Below, one piece after another: positions 52,262 through 61,902 of a stretch of 64,000 nucleotides of DNA (position 1 is its first letter; the number at the start of each line of letters is the position of its first letter). The stretch spans positions 1 to 64,000 of the forward strand of contig DXIS01000029.1 of NCBI GenBank assembly GCA_019112735.1, in the 5' to 3' direction. A program made the translations under genes and the position numbers. The notes beneath the pieces are model-generated. The model did no database searches and was not told where the DNA came from. It was given only the letters and a program-made list of their open reading frames with translations. Source of the DNA: Candidatus Mediterraneibacter guildfordensis. GTDB taxonomy: Bacteria > Bacillota > Clostridia > Lachnospirales > Lachnospiraceae.

Positions 52262-53551
52262 ATGAGAAAGAAATCAGCGGCATGCATCGCGCTTACTCTC
52301 TGTGTGGCAGCTGCCGGATGCGGATGCAGTGCGGGAGAAGAGGAAAATGTATTTACGGGGGAGACGCCGGAACGACCAGCGTGGCAGGCGAACCTGGATG
52401 CGGTGGATCCGGCGGTCTATACGGATATCGATGAACTCGACCTGGAGCCGGGCACGTATATTTCCGTGATCGGCAAGACGGAAAATACGCCCTACTGGCA
52501 GCAGGTCCGGGCCGGCGTGGAGCAGGCCGCGGAAGATATCAACGAACGGCTGGGATACAGCGGCGCGGATGAGGTCAAAGTCCTTTACAATGCGCCCGCG
52601 GACGGGGAAGATATCGACGAGCAGGTGAATATCCTGGATGAGGAGATGTCCCGGTATCCGGATGTGATCGCGATCGCGAGCATTGATGAAAATGCGTCTT
52701 CCGTCCAGTTCGATCTGGCGATCGGGAACGGGATCCAGATCGTGGCGTTCGATTCGGGCAACAGCTATCAGGGGATCCAGTGCACCTGCATGACAGACAA
52801 TGCGGCGGCCGCAAAGACCGGCGCTGAAAAACTCTGTGAAGCGATCGGCGACAGCGGTGAAGTGGCGCTTTTTGTGCATGACTCCGTGTCCGGAAATGCG
52901 AGGGAGCGGGCGGATGCATTCAGGCAGGAGATCGAGGCGGATCATCCGGGAGTTACGGTCGCGGAAACCATTTACCTGGATCAGCTGGACGAGCTGAAAC
53001 GAAAGGCGGCGGCGGAAGAACTCGGCGTATCGGCGGAAGAACTGGCGCAGTGGAGCGAAGCGGCTTCCGGCCTTGAGAGTGAACCGGGGGATGATGCAGA
53101 AGCGGTGCCGGAGGAGGCAGAGGAAGAGAACAGTTCGATATCTGAGGAGGCAAAGACAAGGCTCGAGGATATTGACGCCCTTGCATCCGGGATGAGCGAT
53201 GAAGAGGCGGCAGCCTATTATCTCGGCAAACATCCGGACCTGAAAGGCTGCTTCGGGGTCAATGATGAGTCTGTGCTGCTGGCGGCGCAGGCGGTGGAGA
53301 GCCTGGAGAAAACCGATGCGGTCACTGTGATGGGATTCGACGCCGGAAAAGAGCAGATCAGTGCCCTGGAAGACGGCAGCATAGACGGACTTGTGGTCCA
53401 GAATCCGTTCGGCATGGGGTATGCCACGGTCGTGGCCGCTGCAAGGACCGCCCTGGAGATCGGCAATGAAGCGGTAGTCGATACCGGATATACATGGGTC
53501 GATCTGTCGAACCTGGAAGATGAGAACGTTCAGGCCATGCTTTATGAATAG
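52262..53551 (+). CDS. orphan sugar-type substrate-binding lipoprotein with acidic insertion
   Basis: A 429-residue lipoprotein. The signal peptide ends AAAGC, and the domain is a LacI/ribose-binding-protein fold (ISVIGKTENTPYWQQVRAGVEQAAEDI, PDVIAIASIDENA, IQIVAFDSGNSY, VTVMGFDAGKEQISALEDGSIDGLVVQNPFGMGY). Residues about 240-319 form an extra helical, acidic stretch (ESEPGDDAEAVPEEAEEENSS..) inserted in the second lobe. No permease or ATPase gene adjoins it. It converges on a two-component system, so it may act as a sensor partner or with a distant transporter. The start is set by ACGGAGGAAAG; -10 TATGAT at 52206-52211. Confidence 0.82.
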   Translation: MRKKSAACIALTLCVAAAGCGCSAGEEENVFTGETPERPAWQANLDAVDPAVYTDIDELDLEPGTYISVIGKTENTPYWQQVRAGVEQAAEDINERLGYSGADEVKVLYNAPADGEDIDEQVNILDEEMSRYPDVIAIASIDENASSVQFDLAIGNGIQIVAFDSGNSYQGIQCTCMTDNAAAAKTGAEKLCEAIGDSGEVALFVHDSVSGNARERADAFRQEIEADHPGVTVAETIYLDQLDELKRKAAAEELGVSAEELAQWSEAASGLESEPGDDAEAVPEEAEEENSSISEEAKTRLEDIDALASGMSDEEAAAYYLGKHPDLKGCFGVNDESVLLAAQAVESLEKTDAVTVMGFDAGKEQISALEDGSIDGLVVQNPFGMGYATVVAAARTALEIGNEAVVDTGYTWVDLSNLEDENVQAMLYE

Positions 53552-53555
53552 GCGC

Positions 53556-54962
53556 CTACTGAACGCGCGGAAGAGAAAATATGAATTCAGTCCCTACGCC
53601 CTCGGTGCTGACCACGTTAATGTGTTCATCGTGGGCCTGGATCACTTCTTTTACAATGGACAGGCCAAGGCCTGTCCCTTTTTTGTCTTTTCCGCGGGAC
53701 AGGTCTGATTTGTAGAAGCGCTCCCAGATCTTGTTAAGCTCTTTTTTGGGGATCCCGATCCCCTGGTCTTTGACGGACACAAAAGCTTTCTCGTTCTTGG
53801 CGTTTACCTCGATCGTGACAGCGGATTCCGGTTCGCTGAACTTGATGGCATTGTCGATCAGGTTATAAAGGACCTGCTGGATCTTGCGCCTGTCCGCATA
53901 GACGATCACGGATCCCGGCATCAGGATGAGCTCGATGGTAATGTGCTTCGGCGTGCAGACCGATTCAAAAGAGGCGGCCGTGCCTTTGATCGTTTCCTGG
54001 ATATCGAACTCCCTTTTATCAAGGAGCAGTTCCTTTGTGTCAAATTCATTCAGCGTGAGCAGGTCCCGCGTCAGGTCCGTGAGCCGTTCCGTTTCAAAGA
54101 GGATGATGCCGATATATTTTTCGTACAGTTCCGGCGGGATCGTCCCGTCGGCCATGGCTTCCAGATAGCCCTTGATGGAAGTGAGGGGCGAACGGAAATC
54201 ATGGGAGACATTTGCCACGATCTTCTTCTGATATTCGTCCATGTCCTTGAGCCGGGCGGCCATGTAGTTCAGGGAGGCGGAGAGATACCCCATTTCATCG
54301 TGGGTGCTGACCGGTATCTCGTAGGTCAGGTTTCCGGTGGCATACTGCCGCGCCGCTTCGGAGATGAGCCGCAGCGGACGGTAGACGAAAAAGTGGAATC
54401 CCAGAAGGAAGATGAGGGACAGCACGAAGATCGCGGCCAGGGTGATGTACACCGGGACCATGATGGGCCGGCACCGCTCCTCGATGCCCGATACAGGGCT
54501 GTGTATCATAAGGTATCCTTTCGTGGAGAAACCTTCTGTGACAGGGGCCATTACCGTGATGACCTCCTCGTCAAAATAATCATGGTAAGTGCCGGAGATG
54601 TACTGGTTTCCCCCGATCTCCGCGGGGTTGAAGTCCTCGATCTTCTCCGGGGAAGACGTGTTTTCAAGGTTCGAGGAAGTGATCATCGTTCCCGAAGCGT
54701 CCACGAACCACAGCGATGATTCCAGGTAGAGCCGCATGGCTGCAAGCTGGGACTGCACGGCATAAAGTGAGGAATCATCCGAGAAATAAGAGGGGAGATA
54801 ATCGCTGGCGATCAGCGTGGCCTCCCGGTAAAGAGTTTTCGATGTATCCGCCATGAGCCGGTCCGTAATGAGCTGGGTGGTCAGCGTGGCGGTGGTGAAC
54901 AGGCAGAGAAACCCGAAGATGATGTAAAGCGCTATGAATTTCAGGTGAAGGATACTTTTCAT
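53556..54962 (-). CDS. sensor histidine kinase
   Basis: A 468-residue membrane kinase with two membrane helices (about 8-30 and 170-192), an extracytoplasmic sensor domain of about 140 aa, then HAMP and HisKA. The phospho-accepting histidine is in VANVSHDFRSPLTSIKG. The ATPase domain has the N box NLIDNAIKFSE, G1 DQGIGIPK and G2 GTGLGLSIVKEV. It is the second gene of a response regulator-kinase operon (24-nt gap). The signal is unknown. The convergent binding-protein gene ends only 4 nt away and could encode a ligand sensor for it. Confidence 0.93.
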   Translation of the reverse strand: MKSILHLKFIALYIIFGFLCLFTTATLTTQLITDRLMADTSKTLYREATLIASDYLPSYFSDDSSLYAVQSQLAAMRLYLESSLWFVDASGTMITSSNLENTSSPEKIEDFNPAEIGGNQYISGTYHDYFDEEVITVMAPVTEGFSTKGYLMIHSPVSGIEERCRPIMVPVYITLAAIFVLSLIFLLGFHFFVYRPLRLISEAARQYATGNLTYEIPVSTHDEMGYLSASLNYMAARLKDMDEYQKKIVANVSHDFRSPLTSIKGYLEAMADGTIPPELYEKYIGIILFETERLTDLTRDLLTLNEFDTKELLLDKREFDIQETIKGTAASFESVCTPKHITIELILMPGSVIVYADRRKIQQVLYNLIDNAIKFSEPESAVTIEVNAKNEKAFVSVKDQGIGIPKKELNKIWERFYKSDLSRGKDKKGTGLGLSIVKEVIQAHDEHINVVSTEGVGTEFIFSLPRVQ

Positions 54963-54986
54963 GGTCTCACGTCCTGTCCTTTTAGT

Positions 54987-55688
54987 TTATTTTGTCTCGA
55001 ATTTATATCCGATCCCCCATACAGTGCCGAGCTTCCAGTGGGGATGGTCTTTGATCTTCTCTCTCAGCCGTTTGATATGTACATCTACCGTCCGCGTGTC
55101 TCCCACGTATTCATACCCCCAGATGCGGTCCAGCAGCTGTTCGCGGGTGAATACCTGATTCGGGGATGAGGCGAGGCAGTAGAGCAGCTCCAGTTCCTTG
55201 GGCGGCATTTCTATCTGGCGTCCGTCGCAGACGACGGAATAATTGGTCAGATTGATCTCAAGCCCGTCGTACTGCACGCTTTTGGCTGCGTTTTTGTCCG
55301 GGGTCTCCGTTCTGGCCGGGTTGTATCTTCGCAGGACCGCGCGGACCCGGGCCACCATTTCCTTTGAATCGAAAGGCTTCATGATGTAATCGTCGGCGCC
55401 CAGCTCCAGTCCCAGCACCTTGTCAAAAACTTCGCCTTTGGCGGAGAGCATGATGACGGGGACGGAGGATCTGGCGCGGACCTCGCGGCAGACCTGGTAT
55501 CCGTCGATGCCCGGGAGCATCAGGTCGAGGAGGATTAGGTTCGGCTGGTACGTCTCGAATGCCGAAAGCACGTCTTCCCCGTTATATACGATTTTTGTAT
55601 CAAAACATTCTTTTGTGAGATAGAGCGAGATCAGTTCCGCGATATTTTCATCGTCGTCTACGATCAGGATCTTCTGTTTGCCTGTCAT
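54987..55688 (-). CDS. OmpR/PhoB-family response regulator
   Basis: A 233-residue two-domain regulator. The receiver has the acidic pocket (VDDDEN), phospho-acceptor Asp55 (LLDLMLPGIDG), the switch Ser/Lys (MLSAKGE, MKPFDSKE) and an OmpR winged-helix C-terminus (MPPKELELLYCLASSPNQVFTREQLLDRIWG, RTVDVHIKRLREKI). Phosphorylated by the kinase encoded downstream. AAAGGAGG precedes the start. mutS2 lies 28 nt upstream in the same direction, so the two-component genes may be partly cotranscribed with it. Confidence 0.95.
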   Translation of the reverse strand: MTGKQKILIVDDDENIAELISLYLTKECFDTKIVYNGEDVLSAFETYQPNLILLDLMLPGIDGYQVCREVRARSSVPVIMLSAKGEVFDKVLGLELGADDYIMKPFDSKEMVARVRAVLRRYNPARTETPDKNAAKSVQYDGLEINLTNYSVVCDGRQIEMPPKELELLYCLASSPNQVFTREQLLDRIWGYEYVGDTRTVDVHIKRLREKIKDHPHWKLGTVWGIGYKFETK

Positions 55689-55716
55689 GTCAGGGCCTCC
55701 TTTTTATGTTGTCCGG

Positions 55717-58092
55717 TTATTTCAGTTCTACGATCGTCACGCCGGCGTCGCCTTCGCCGAATTCGGCCAGATGATAGGATTTTACATGTTTCTGGCGGCG
55801 CAGGTACTCATGGATCCCTTTGCGCAGCGCACCGGTTCCTTTTCCGTGTACCACGCGGACCGTGTTCAGGTGGGAGAGGAGCGCGTCGTCCAGATATTTG
55901 TCCAGTTCCGCCACCGCTTCGTCCACCGTCCGGCCGAGCAGGTTGATCTCAGGGCTCACGGACAGGGACTTGCTCATGCCGATCCGGCCTTTGGAGGTGC
56001 GGGTCAGCTTTTTGGGCGAATAGGCCGACGGTTCTTCCACGATCTCCAGATCGGAGATGTTGACCTGGGAGCGGAGGATGCCCATCTGGACCGTGACATT
56101 GCCGCGGGAATCCGGCAGCGACTGGATCGTGCCGGTCAGGTTCATGCTCAGTACGCGCACTGTCTCGCCGAGTTTAAACTCATCTGCCTTATGCGCTTTT
56201 TTATTTTTTCGGGCGGGCAGGGAAGAGGCGGATGCCGTGTCGTTGATCTTCCGGCGGAGCCGGTCTCTTTCTTTTTCCATCTCTGCGGCGGAAATGTTTT
56301 CTTTTCCGAATTTATGGAAATTGCGGATCGTTTCGTCGGCCACTTCCTTCGCTTCCCGGAGAATGGCGTTGGCCTTCTCGTTGGCCTCCCGGATAATGCG
56401 GTCCCGCTGTTCGTCGAGCTTCTCCTGCCGCTGCTGCGCGCGGGCTTTCAGGTCTTCGGCCTCGCGCCGGAAGGCTTCGATCTGAGCCTGTTCTTTTTCA
56501 ATGGTCCGGCGGCTCTCTTCCAGGTCGCTGAGCAGGTCTTCAAAAGAGACGTCCTGTTCGCTTAAGCGCCTGCGGGCGTCATCGATGATATAATCCGGAA
56601 GCCCCAGCTTCCCGGAGATGGCAAAAGCGTTGCTCTTGCCCGGGATCCCGATGAGCAGCCGGTACGTGGGCCGGAGGGTTGCCACATCGAATTCGCAGCA
56701 GGCATTTTCCACGCCGGGCGTGGAGAGCGCATACACTTTCAGTTCACTGTAATGGGTGGTCGCCATGGTGCGGATCCCCCTTCCGTGCAGATAGGAAAGG
56801 ATGGAGGTCGCCAGGGCGGCGCCTTCGGTGGGATCGGTCCCGGCGCCCAGCTCGTCAAAGAGCACCAGGGAACGTTCGTCCGCTTTATTCAGGAAAGAGA
56901 CGATATTCGTCATGTGGGCGGAGAACGTACTCAGGCTCTGCTCGATGCTCTGTTCATCCCCGATGTCGGCATAAACCTGGTCAAATACCGCCAGTTCCGA
57001 CCGGTCGCCCGCCGGGATATGCAGGCCGGACTGGCCCATCAGGGTGAGCAGCCCCACGGTTTTCAGAGACACGGTCTTGCCGCCGGTATTGGGGCCGGTC
57101 ACGATCAGCAGGTCAAAGTCATCGCCGAGCCTTACCGTGATCGGGACCACGGTCTTCTGGTCGAGCAGCGGATGCCGGCCTTCCCGGATGTGGATGCGGC
57201 CCTCCCGGTTCAGGACCGGACGGCTCCCGCGCATGGACAGGGCCAGCGCACCCCGGGCAAAGATAAAGTCCAGGTCGGTAAGCGCCCGGTAGTCGGCGCG
57301 GATCTCTTCGATATACTGCGCGGCCTCTTCGCTCAGCCGTGCCAGGATCACCTGGATCTCTTCCTGTTCTTTTGCGTAAAGCTCCTTCAGGTCATTATTC
57401 AGCTTCACGACCGCCATCGGCTCGATGAATAAAGTGGAGCCGGTGGAAGACTGGTCGTGGATCAGCCCCTGCACCTGGGAGCGGTATTCGGATTTGACCG
57501 GGATGCAGTACCGGTCTCCCCGCATGGTGATGATGGCGTCCTGGAGATAGGTGCGCATGGATCCGTTTACCAGACCGTTCAGCGTACTGTGGATCCGGTC
57601 GTTGATCCCGTTTATGCTGCGCCGGATGTGTTTCAGCGTGCTGCTGGCGTCGTCGCTTACTTCATCCTCTGAGACGATGCAGCGCTCGATCTCGCCGGCA
57701 AGCGGAGACAGCGGGTCCAGCTGGTCAAAGTATGCATCCAGGCAGTCGGCCTCTTCTTCCTGGGTGTCGCGGCGGCCGTAAGCGCGGGCCCTGGCTGCCG
57801 TGGCGAGGAGACGCCCGATGCGCAGCAGTTCCGGGATGCTCAGAGCGCCCCCGATCTCCAGCCGCTTCATGGATTCCTCCACGGGTGCGGCGTCGGAAAG
57901 CGAGATCCGTCCTTTGCGTACGATCCGGGTGTATGCGGCGGCGGTCTGCTCCTGGTAAGTATCGATCTTATCTGTATCTGTCATCGGCTTCAGGCGGCGG
58001 CAGAGCTGCTTCCCCCTGAAAGATCCCGCCTCTTCTTCAAGGCGGGCGGTTATTTTGTCAAATTCAAGTTTTGCAAGTGTTTTCTGATTCAT
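55717..58092 (-). CDS. mutS2: MutS2 (endonuclease MutS2 / ribosome-rescue factor RqcU)
   Basis: A 791-residue MutS2. The core clamp region is followed by the ATPase with Walker A GPNTGGKT, Walker B LVLFDELGAGTDPTEG and TMATTHYSELK. A long coiled coil comes next (about 515-600), then a KOW-like segment and the C-terminal Smr domain (INLLGRTVDEAVAELDKYLDDALL, VVHGKGTGALRKGIHEYL). It is known to suppress homologous recombination in some species and to split collided ribosomes in Bacillus. Ends VTIVELK as usual. First gene of a leftward run with the two-component system. Confidence 0.95.
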   Translation of the reverse strand: MNQKTLAKLEFDKITARLEEEAGSFRGKQLCRRLKPMTDTDKIDTYQEQTAAAYTRIVRKGRISLSDAAPVEESMKRLEIGGALSIPELLRIGRLLATAARARAYGRRDTQEEEADCLDAYFDQLDPLSPLAGEIERCIVSEDEVSDDASSTLKHIRRSINGINDRIHSTLNGLVNGSMRTYLQDAIITMRGDRYCIPVKSEYRSQVQGLIHDQSSTGSTLFIEPMAVVKLNNDLKELYAKEQEEIQVILARLSEEAAQYIEEIRADYRALTDLDFIFARGALALSMRGSRPVLNREGRIHIREGRHPLLDQKTVVPITVRLGDDFDLLIVTGPNTGGKTVSLKTVGLLTLMGQSGLHIPAGDRSELAVFDQVYADIGDEQSIEQSLSTFSAHMTNIVSFLNKADERSLVLFDELGAGTDPTEGAALATSILSYLHGRGIRTMATTHYSELKVYALSTPGVENACCEFDVATLRPTYRLLIGIPGKSNAFAISGKLGLPDYIIDDARRRLSEQDVSFEDLLSDLEESRRTIEKEQAQIEAFRREAEDLKARAQQRQEKLDEQRDRIIREANEKANAILREAKEVADETIRNFHKFGKENISAAEMEKERDRLRRKINDTASASSLPARKNKKAHKADEFKLGETVRVLSMNLTGTIQSLPDSRGNVTVQMGILRSQVNISDLEIVEEPSAYSPKKLTRTSKGRIGMSKSLSVSPEINLLGRTVDEAVAELDKYLDDALLSHLNTVRVVHGKGTGALRKGIHEYLRRQKHVKSYHLAEFGEGDAGVTIVELK

Positions 58093-58174
58093 ATGATCCC
58101 TCTGTTTACGTCTGACTTTCGCATGTAACTAGTTTACCCTATAATGACGATAAAGAAAAGTCCTTTCCAGGTGA

Positions 58175-58203
58175 TTGAACTATCTTTGCGAATCGGTTAT
58201 ACT
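58175..58203 (+). promoter_or_regulatory. promoter of the HtrA-like gene
   Basis: TTGAAC (58175-58180), 17 nt, TATACT (58198-58203). The transcription start would be close to 58210, directly at the ribosome site, which rules out the more upstream ATG codons as translation starts. Confidence 0.7.
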
Positions 58204-58219
58204 AGAATCCGGAGGAAAT

Positions 58220-59497
58220 ATGCCCATGCCGAACGATAAAGACCAGAATCTGAGTCCGGATGAGGGACCGGAAGAGAAGAACTATTCTTTCCTGCAGGAA
58301 ACCATAAAACCAAAGCCGGTCAGCAGGCAGCAGCTCGCGCGCCAGATCGCCAGGATCGCCATTTACGGAGTGATCCTCGGGGCGTTTGCCTGCCTTGGTT
58401 TTTATGCGCTTAAACCGTGGATGCAGGACACTTTCAGAGGGGATCTGGAGACGGTCTCTATCCCCGAGGATGAGGAAGCGGAAGAACCGGCGGAGGAGCC
58501 GGAGGAGGAACCGGCGGATCCGGTGCTGGATGCGGAAAGCTATGAAGAGCTCATGGATTCTGTGAACGAACGGGCGCAGGAGGCAAAACGGGGGCTTGCC
58601 TATATCCAGCCTGTCTCAGATACGGGAAACTGGGAAGAGCGGATGACCGGGATCCGTGCGGGTACGGCCGGGGTGATCCTGGCGGACAACGGACAGGAAC
58701 TTCTGATCCTGGCGGACAGTTCGGTGAGTGAAGGTGCAGATAAGTGGTCCGTCACATTTCAGGATTCCAGCACATATACGGCTTCCCTGAAACAGCGGGA
58801 CCTGAACAGCGGGCTTGCGGTATTCAGCGTGCCCAGGGCAGACATTGCCGATAATACATGGGACAAGATCAAAATATCCGTCCTCGGGAATTCCAATCTG
58901 ATCCGGCAGGGAAGCGTGGTCATTGCCCTGGGGGATATGTTCGGATATGAAGACGGCATGGCCTGCGGGACGGTCAGTTCCGCGGAGTATAAAGAGACGG
59001 TCTATGACCTGGAGTGCGGCATCATTTCGACCGATATAGCCGTCGATGCTGAAGGGACCGGCGTTCTCTTTAACCTCGAAGGTGAAGTGATCGGTCTGAT
59101 CACGCCCTCGGTCTGGGATAAAGAAGATCATTCGGTGGCGAATGCAAGGGCCATCTCGGACCTGAAAACCGTGATCGAGATCCTGGCCAATGATGAAAAT
59201 GTCCCGTACGTCGGCATCTATGCGACTACGGTGACCAGCGATCTTCAGGAGCAGGGAATGCCGGCGGGCATTTATGTCGTGGATGTGGATCCGGAATCAC
59301 CGGCCATGGAAGCCGGGATCCAGAGCGGTGACATCATCTGCGAAGCGGCGCATGAAGAGATCACAGGCATCAATACCTATCAGAATACTATATTGAAGAC
59401 AAAGGCCGGGGACATGATCCGGGTCGCAGGACAGCGGCGCGGCGCGGACGGCTATGTGGATATAGATTTTACGATTACAGTAGGAAGCAAGAAATAA
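58220..59497 (+). CDS. membrane-anchored HtrA-like PDZ protein with degenerate protease domain
   Basis: A 425-residue protein with a cytoplasmic N-terminus, one membrane helix (IAIYGVILGAFACLGFYAL), an acidic Glu/Pro linker, a trypsin-like domain (about 125-330) and a C-terminal PDZ domain (PYVGIYATTV.. to DIICEAAHEEITGINTY). The layout is that of HtrA/DegP surface proteases. Catalytic residues appear lost. The usual D(L)AV aspartate site reads LNSGLAVF, and the GNSGG loop reads AEGTGVLFN, so there is no serine nucleophile. It may be a scaffold or regulator that binds protein C-termini. Alternative start at 58226. yhaM follows 23 nt downstream. Confidence 0.8.
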   Translation: MPMPNDKDQNLSPDEGPEEKNYSFLQETIKPKPVSRQQLARQIARIAIYGVILGAFACLGFYALKPWMQDTFRGDLETVSIPEDEEAEEPAEEPEEEPADPVLDAESYEELMDSVNERAQEAKRGLAYIQPVSDTGNWEERMTGIRAGTAGVILADNGQELLILADSSVSEGADKWSVTFQDSSTYTASLKQRDLNSGLAVFSVPRADIADNTWDKIKISVLGNSNLIRQGSVVIALGDMFGYEDGMACGTVSSAEYKETVYDLECGIISTDIAVDAEGTGVLFNLEGEVIGLITPSVWDKEDHSVANARAISDLKTVIEILANDENVPYVGIYATTVTSDLQEQGMPAGIYVVDVDPESPAMEAGIQSGDIICEAAHEEITGINTYQNTILKTKAGDMIRVAGQRRGADGYVDIDFTITVGSKK

Positions 59498-59520
59498 AAC
59501 CAATAGAAAGAGGATAATTT

Positions 59521-60465
59521 ATGAGATATATTAACGGGCTTCATGAAGGCGAAACGATCAGGAATATATATCTGTGTAAAGGAAAGCGCTCCGCGGAGAC
59601 GCGGAACGGGAAACCCTATGACAACCTGCTCCTGCAGGACAAGACCGGGATCCTGGACGGCAAGGTGTGGGATCCGAACTCCCAGGGAATCGCGGAATAC
59701 GATGAGAAGGATTTCATCGAAGTGTACGGGGACGTGATCAGTTACAACGGCAATCTCCAGCTGAACATCAAACAGATCCGGCGGGCGCAGGAGGGGGAAT
59801 ATGATCCGGCGGACTATATGCCCACCACGGATAAAAATGTGGATAAGATGTACGCAGGGCTGCTGGGCTATATCAGCAGGATCGCCAATCCGCACCTGAA
59901 ACAGCTCCTGGAATACTTCTTTGTAAAAGATGAAGCGTTTGCCAAAAGATTCAAGGGACATTCCGCGGCAAAGACGGTCCATCACAGCTTTTCCGGAGGA
60001 CTTCTGGAGCATACGCTCAGCGTCGTCCATATGTGCGATTATTTTGCCGCAGCCTATCCGATCCTGAATAAAGACCTGCTGATCACGGCGGCGATCTGCC
60101 ATGACATCGGCAAGACAAGAGAGCTGTCCACATTTCCGGACAATGATTACACGGACGAGGGCCAGCTGATCGGCCACATCGTGATCGGGGTGGAGATGGT
60201 GGACGAAGCGCTCCGCGCGATCCCGGATTTCCCGCCGCGGCTTGCGGGTGAGTTGAAACACTGCATCATCGCCCATCACGGCGAGCTGGAGTACGGTTCC
60301 CCGAAGAAGCCGGCGCTGGCGGAAGCCATGGCGCTGAATCTGGCGGACAATGCGGATGCGAAGATGCAGACACTGACTGAGATCTTCAAAGGAAAGACCG
60401 GGACAGAGTGGCTCGGATACAATAAGCTCTTCGAGTCCAATCTGCGCAGGACCTCAGAAATATAA
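59521..60465 (+). CDS. yhaM: YhaM-type 3'-5' exoribonuclease
   Basis: A 314-residue protein. It has an N-terminal OB-fold (about 10-95: NIYLCKGKRSAETRNGKPYDNLLLQDKTGILDGKVWD) and an HD domain (about 155-290) with metal ligands in TVHHSFSGGLLEHTLSV, ICHDIGKTRE, GHIVIG and HHGELEYG. This is the YhaM/CBF1 arrangement. It trims RNA and DNA 3' ends in Gram-positive bacteria. Preceded by AAAGAGGATAA and followed 15 nt later by rlmD in the same operon. Confidence 0.93.
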   Translation: MRYINGLHEGETIRNIYLCKGKRSAETRNGKPYDNLLLQDKTGILDGKVWDPNSQGIAEYDEKDFIEVYGDVISYNGNLQLNIKQIRRAQEGEYDPADYMPTTDKNVDKMYAGLLGYISRIANPHLKQLLEYFFVKDEAFAKRFKGHSAAKTVHHSFSGGLLEHTLSVVHMCDYFAAAYPILNKDLLITAAICHDIGKTRELSTFPDNDYTDEGQLIGHIVIGVEMVDEALRAIPDFPPRLAGELKHCIIAHHGELEYGSPKKPALAEAMALNLADNADAKMQTLTEIFKGKTGTEWLGYNKLFESNLRRTSEI

Positions 60466-60480
60466 CAGCAGGAGCGTATT

Positions 60481-61872
60481 ATGCAGAAAAATGATACGGC
60501 AGTCATAGAGATCACTGATATCGGTGTAGGCGGCGAGGGTATAGGAAAACTCGACGGCTACACCCTCTTTGTTAAAGACGCTGTGATTGGTGACAGAGTG
60601 GAAGTAAAAGTTATAAAGGCGAAGAAAAATTACGGATACGGACGGCTGATGCGGGTCATCGATCCGTCCCCGCACCGGGTGGAGCCCAGGTGCCGGTTCG
60701 CGCGTCAGTGCGGCGGCTGCCAGATCCAGGAGATGTCCTACGAACGGCAGCTGGAATTCAAGCAGAAAAAAGTGTATGACGACCTGGTGCGGATCGGGGA
60801 TTTCGCTCCGGAGCTGATCGGGCGGGTGATGGAACCCGTCGTCGGAATGGATGATCCTTTCGGCTACCGCAACAAAGCCCAGTTCCCCTTCGGGACGGAC
60901 AGGGAAGGCAATCCGGTCACCGGATTTTATGCCGGAAGGACCCACGACATCATAGCCAATACAGACTGTGCGCTGGGCGTGCCGGAGAACCGTGAGATCC
61001 TGGAGATCATCCTGGCGTTTATGAAGAAATACCAGATCCCGTCCTATAACGAGAAGACCGGGGACGGGCTGATCCGTCATGCCCTGATCCGCTACGGATT
61101 CGTGACAAAGGAGATCATGGTCTGCCTGATCATCAACGGAAGCGGCATTCCCCACGCGGACGAACTGATCCGGCAGCTTCAGGCCATCCCGGGGATGACC
61201 GGCGTCTCAGTCAGCGAGAATACCCGCCGGGACAATGTGATCATGGGAGAGACATATCATGTCCTCTGGGGCAAAGGTTATATCACGGATTATATCGGGA
61301 AGATCAGATATCAGATCTCCCCGCTGTCTTTTTACCAGGTGAATCCGGTGCAGACGGAGAAACTGTATTCCTTTGCCCTGGAATACGCGGACTTAAAAGG
61401 CGGAGAGACCGTCTGGGATCTCTACTGCGGGATCGGGACCATCTCGCTCTTCCTCGCGCAGAAAGCTGGAAAAGTGTACGGGGTGGAGATCGTGCCCCAG
61501 GCCATTGAAGATGCCCGCCGGAATGCGGAACTCAACGGGATCAAAAATGCAGAATTCTTCGTTGGGAAAGCTGAGGAAGTGTTGCCGGCGTTCTACGAGC
61601 AGAAGCGCGCAGAAGGCAGCGCAGAGACCCATGCGGATGTGATCGTGGTTGATCCGCCCAGAAAAGGCTGCGACGGGAAGCTCCTGGATACCATTGTGAA
61701 GATGGCGCCGGAGAAAGTGGTCTATGTGAGCTGCGATCCGGCTACGCTGGCCCGGGATCTGAAGATCCTGTGCGCCAATGGATACGAACTGGTAAAAGTG
61801 CGGCCTGTAGATCAGTTCCCGATGAGTGTTCATGTGGAGACGGTAGTATTGATGTCAAAAGTCAAAGAATAG
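60481..61872 (+). CDS. rlmD: 23S rRNA (uracil-5-)-methyltransferase RlmD/RumA family
   Basis: A 463-residue SAM-dependent RNA m5U methyltransferase. The N-terminal TRAM domain (about 5-60: AVIEITDIGVGGEGIGKLDGYTLFVKDAVIGDRV) is followed by the [4Fe-4S] cysteines (CRFARQCGGC plus a later Cys in NTDCALG). The catalytic domain has WDLYCGIGTISLFLAQ for SAM, VVDPPRKGC, and the nucleophile in VYVSCDPATLARD. It could methylate 23S or other RNA; Firmicutes often have two paralogues (RlmCD), so the exact uridine is unsure. A strong terminator follows. Confidence 0.93.
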   Translation: MQKNDTAVIEITDIGVGGEGIGKLDGYTLFVKDAVIGDRVEVKVIKAKKNYGYGRLMRVIDPSPHRVEPRCRFARQCGGCQIQEMSYERQLEFKQKKVYDDLVRIGDFAPELIGRVMEPVVGMDDPFGYRNKAQFPFGTDREGNPVTGFYAGRTHDIIANTDCALGVPENREILEIILAFMKKYQIPSYNEKTGDGLIRHALIRYGFVTKEIMVCLIINGSGIPHADELIRQLQAIPGMTGVSVSENTRRDNVIMGETYHVLWGKGYITDYIGKIRYQISPLSFYQVNPVQTEKLYSFALEYADLKGGETVWDLYCGIGTISLFLAQKAGKVYGVEIVPQAIEDARRNAELNGIKNAEFFVGKAEEVLPAFYEQKRAEGSAETHADVIVVDPPRKGCDGKLLDTIVKMAPEKVVYVSCDPATLARDLKILCANGYELVKVRPVDQFPMSVHVETVVLMSKVKE

Positions 61873-61902
61873 AATATTGAAAAAATGTAGAAAACAAGGG
61901 AT

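Noticed and set aside
55678-56565. Open frame of 295 codons on the plus strand
   Set aside because: Antisense shadow of the mutS2 C-terminal half; no domain and no ribosome site.
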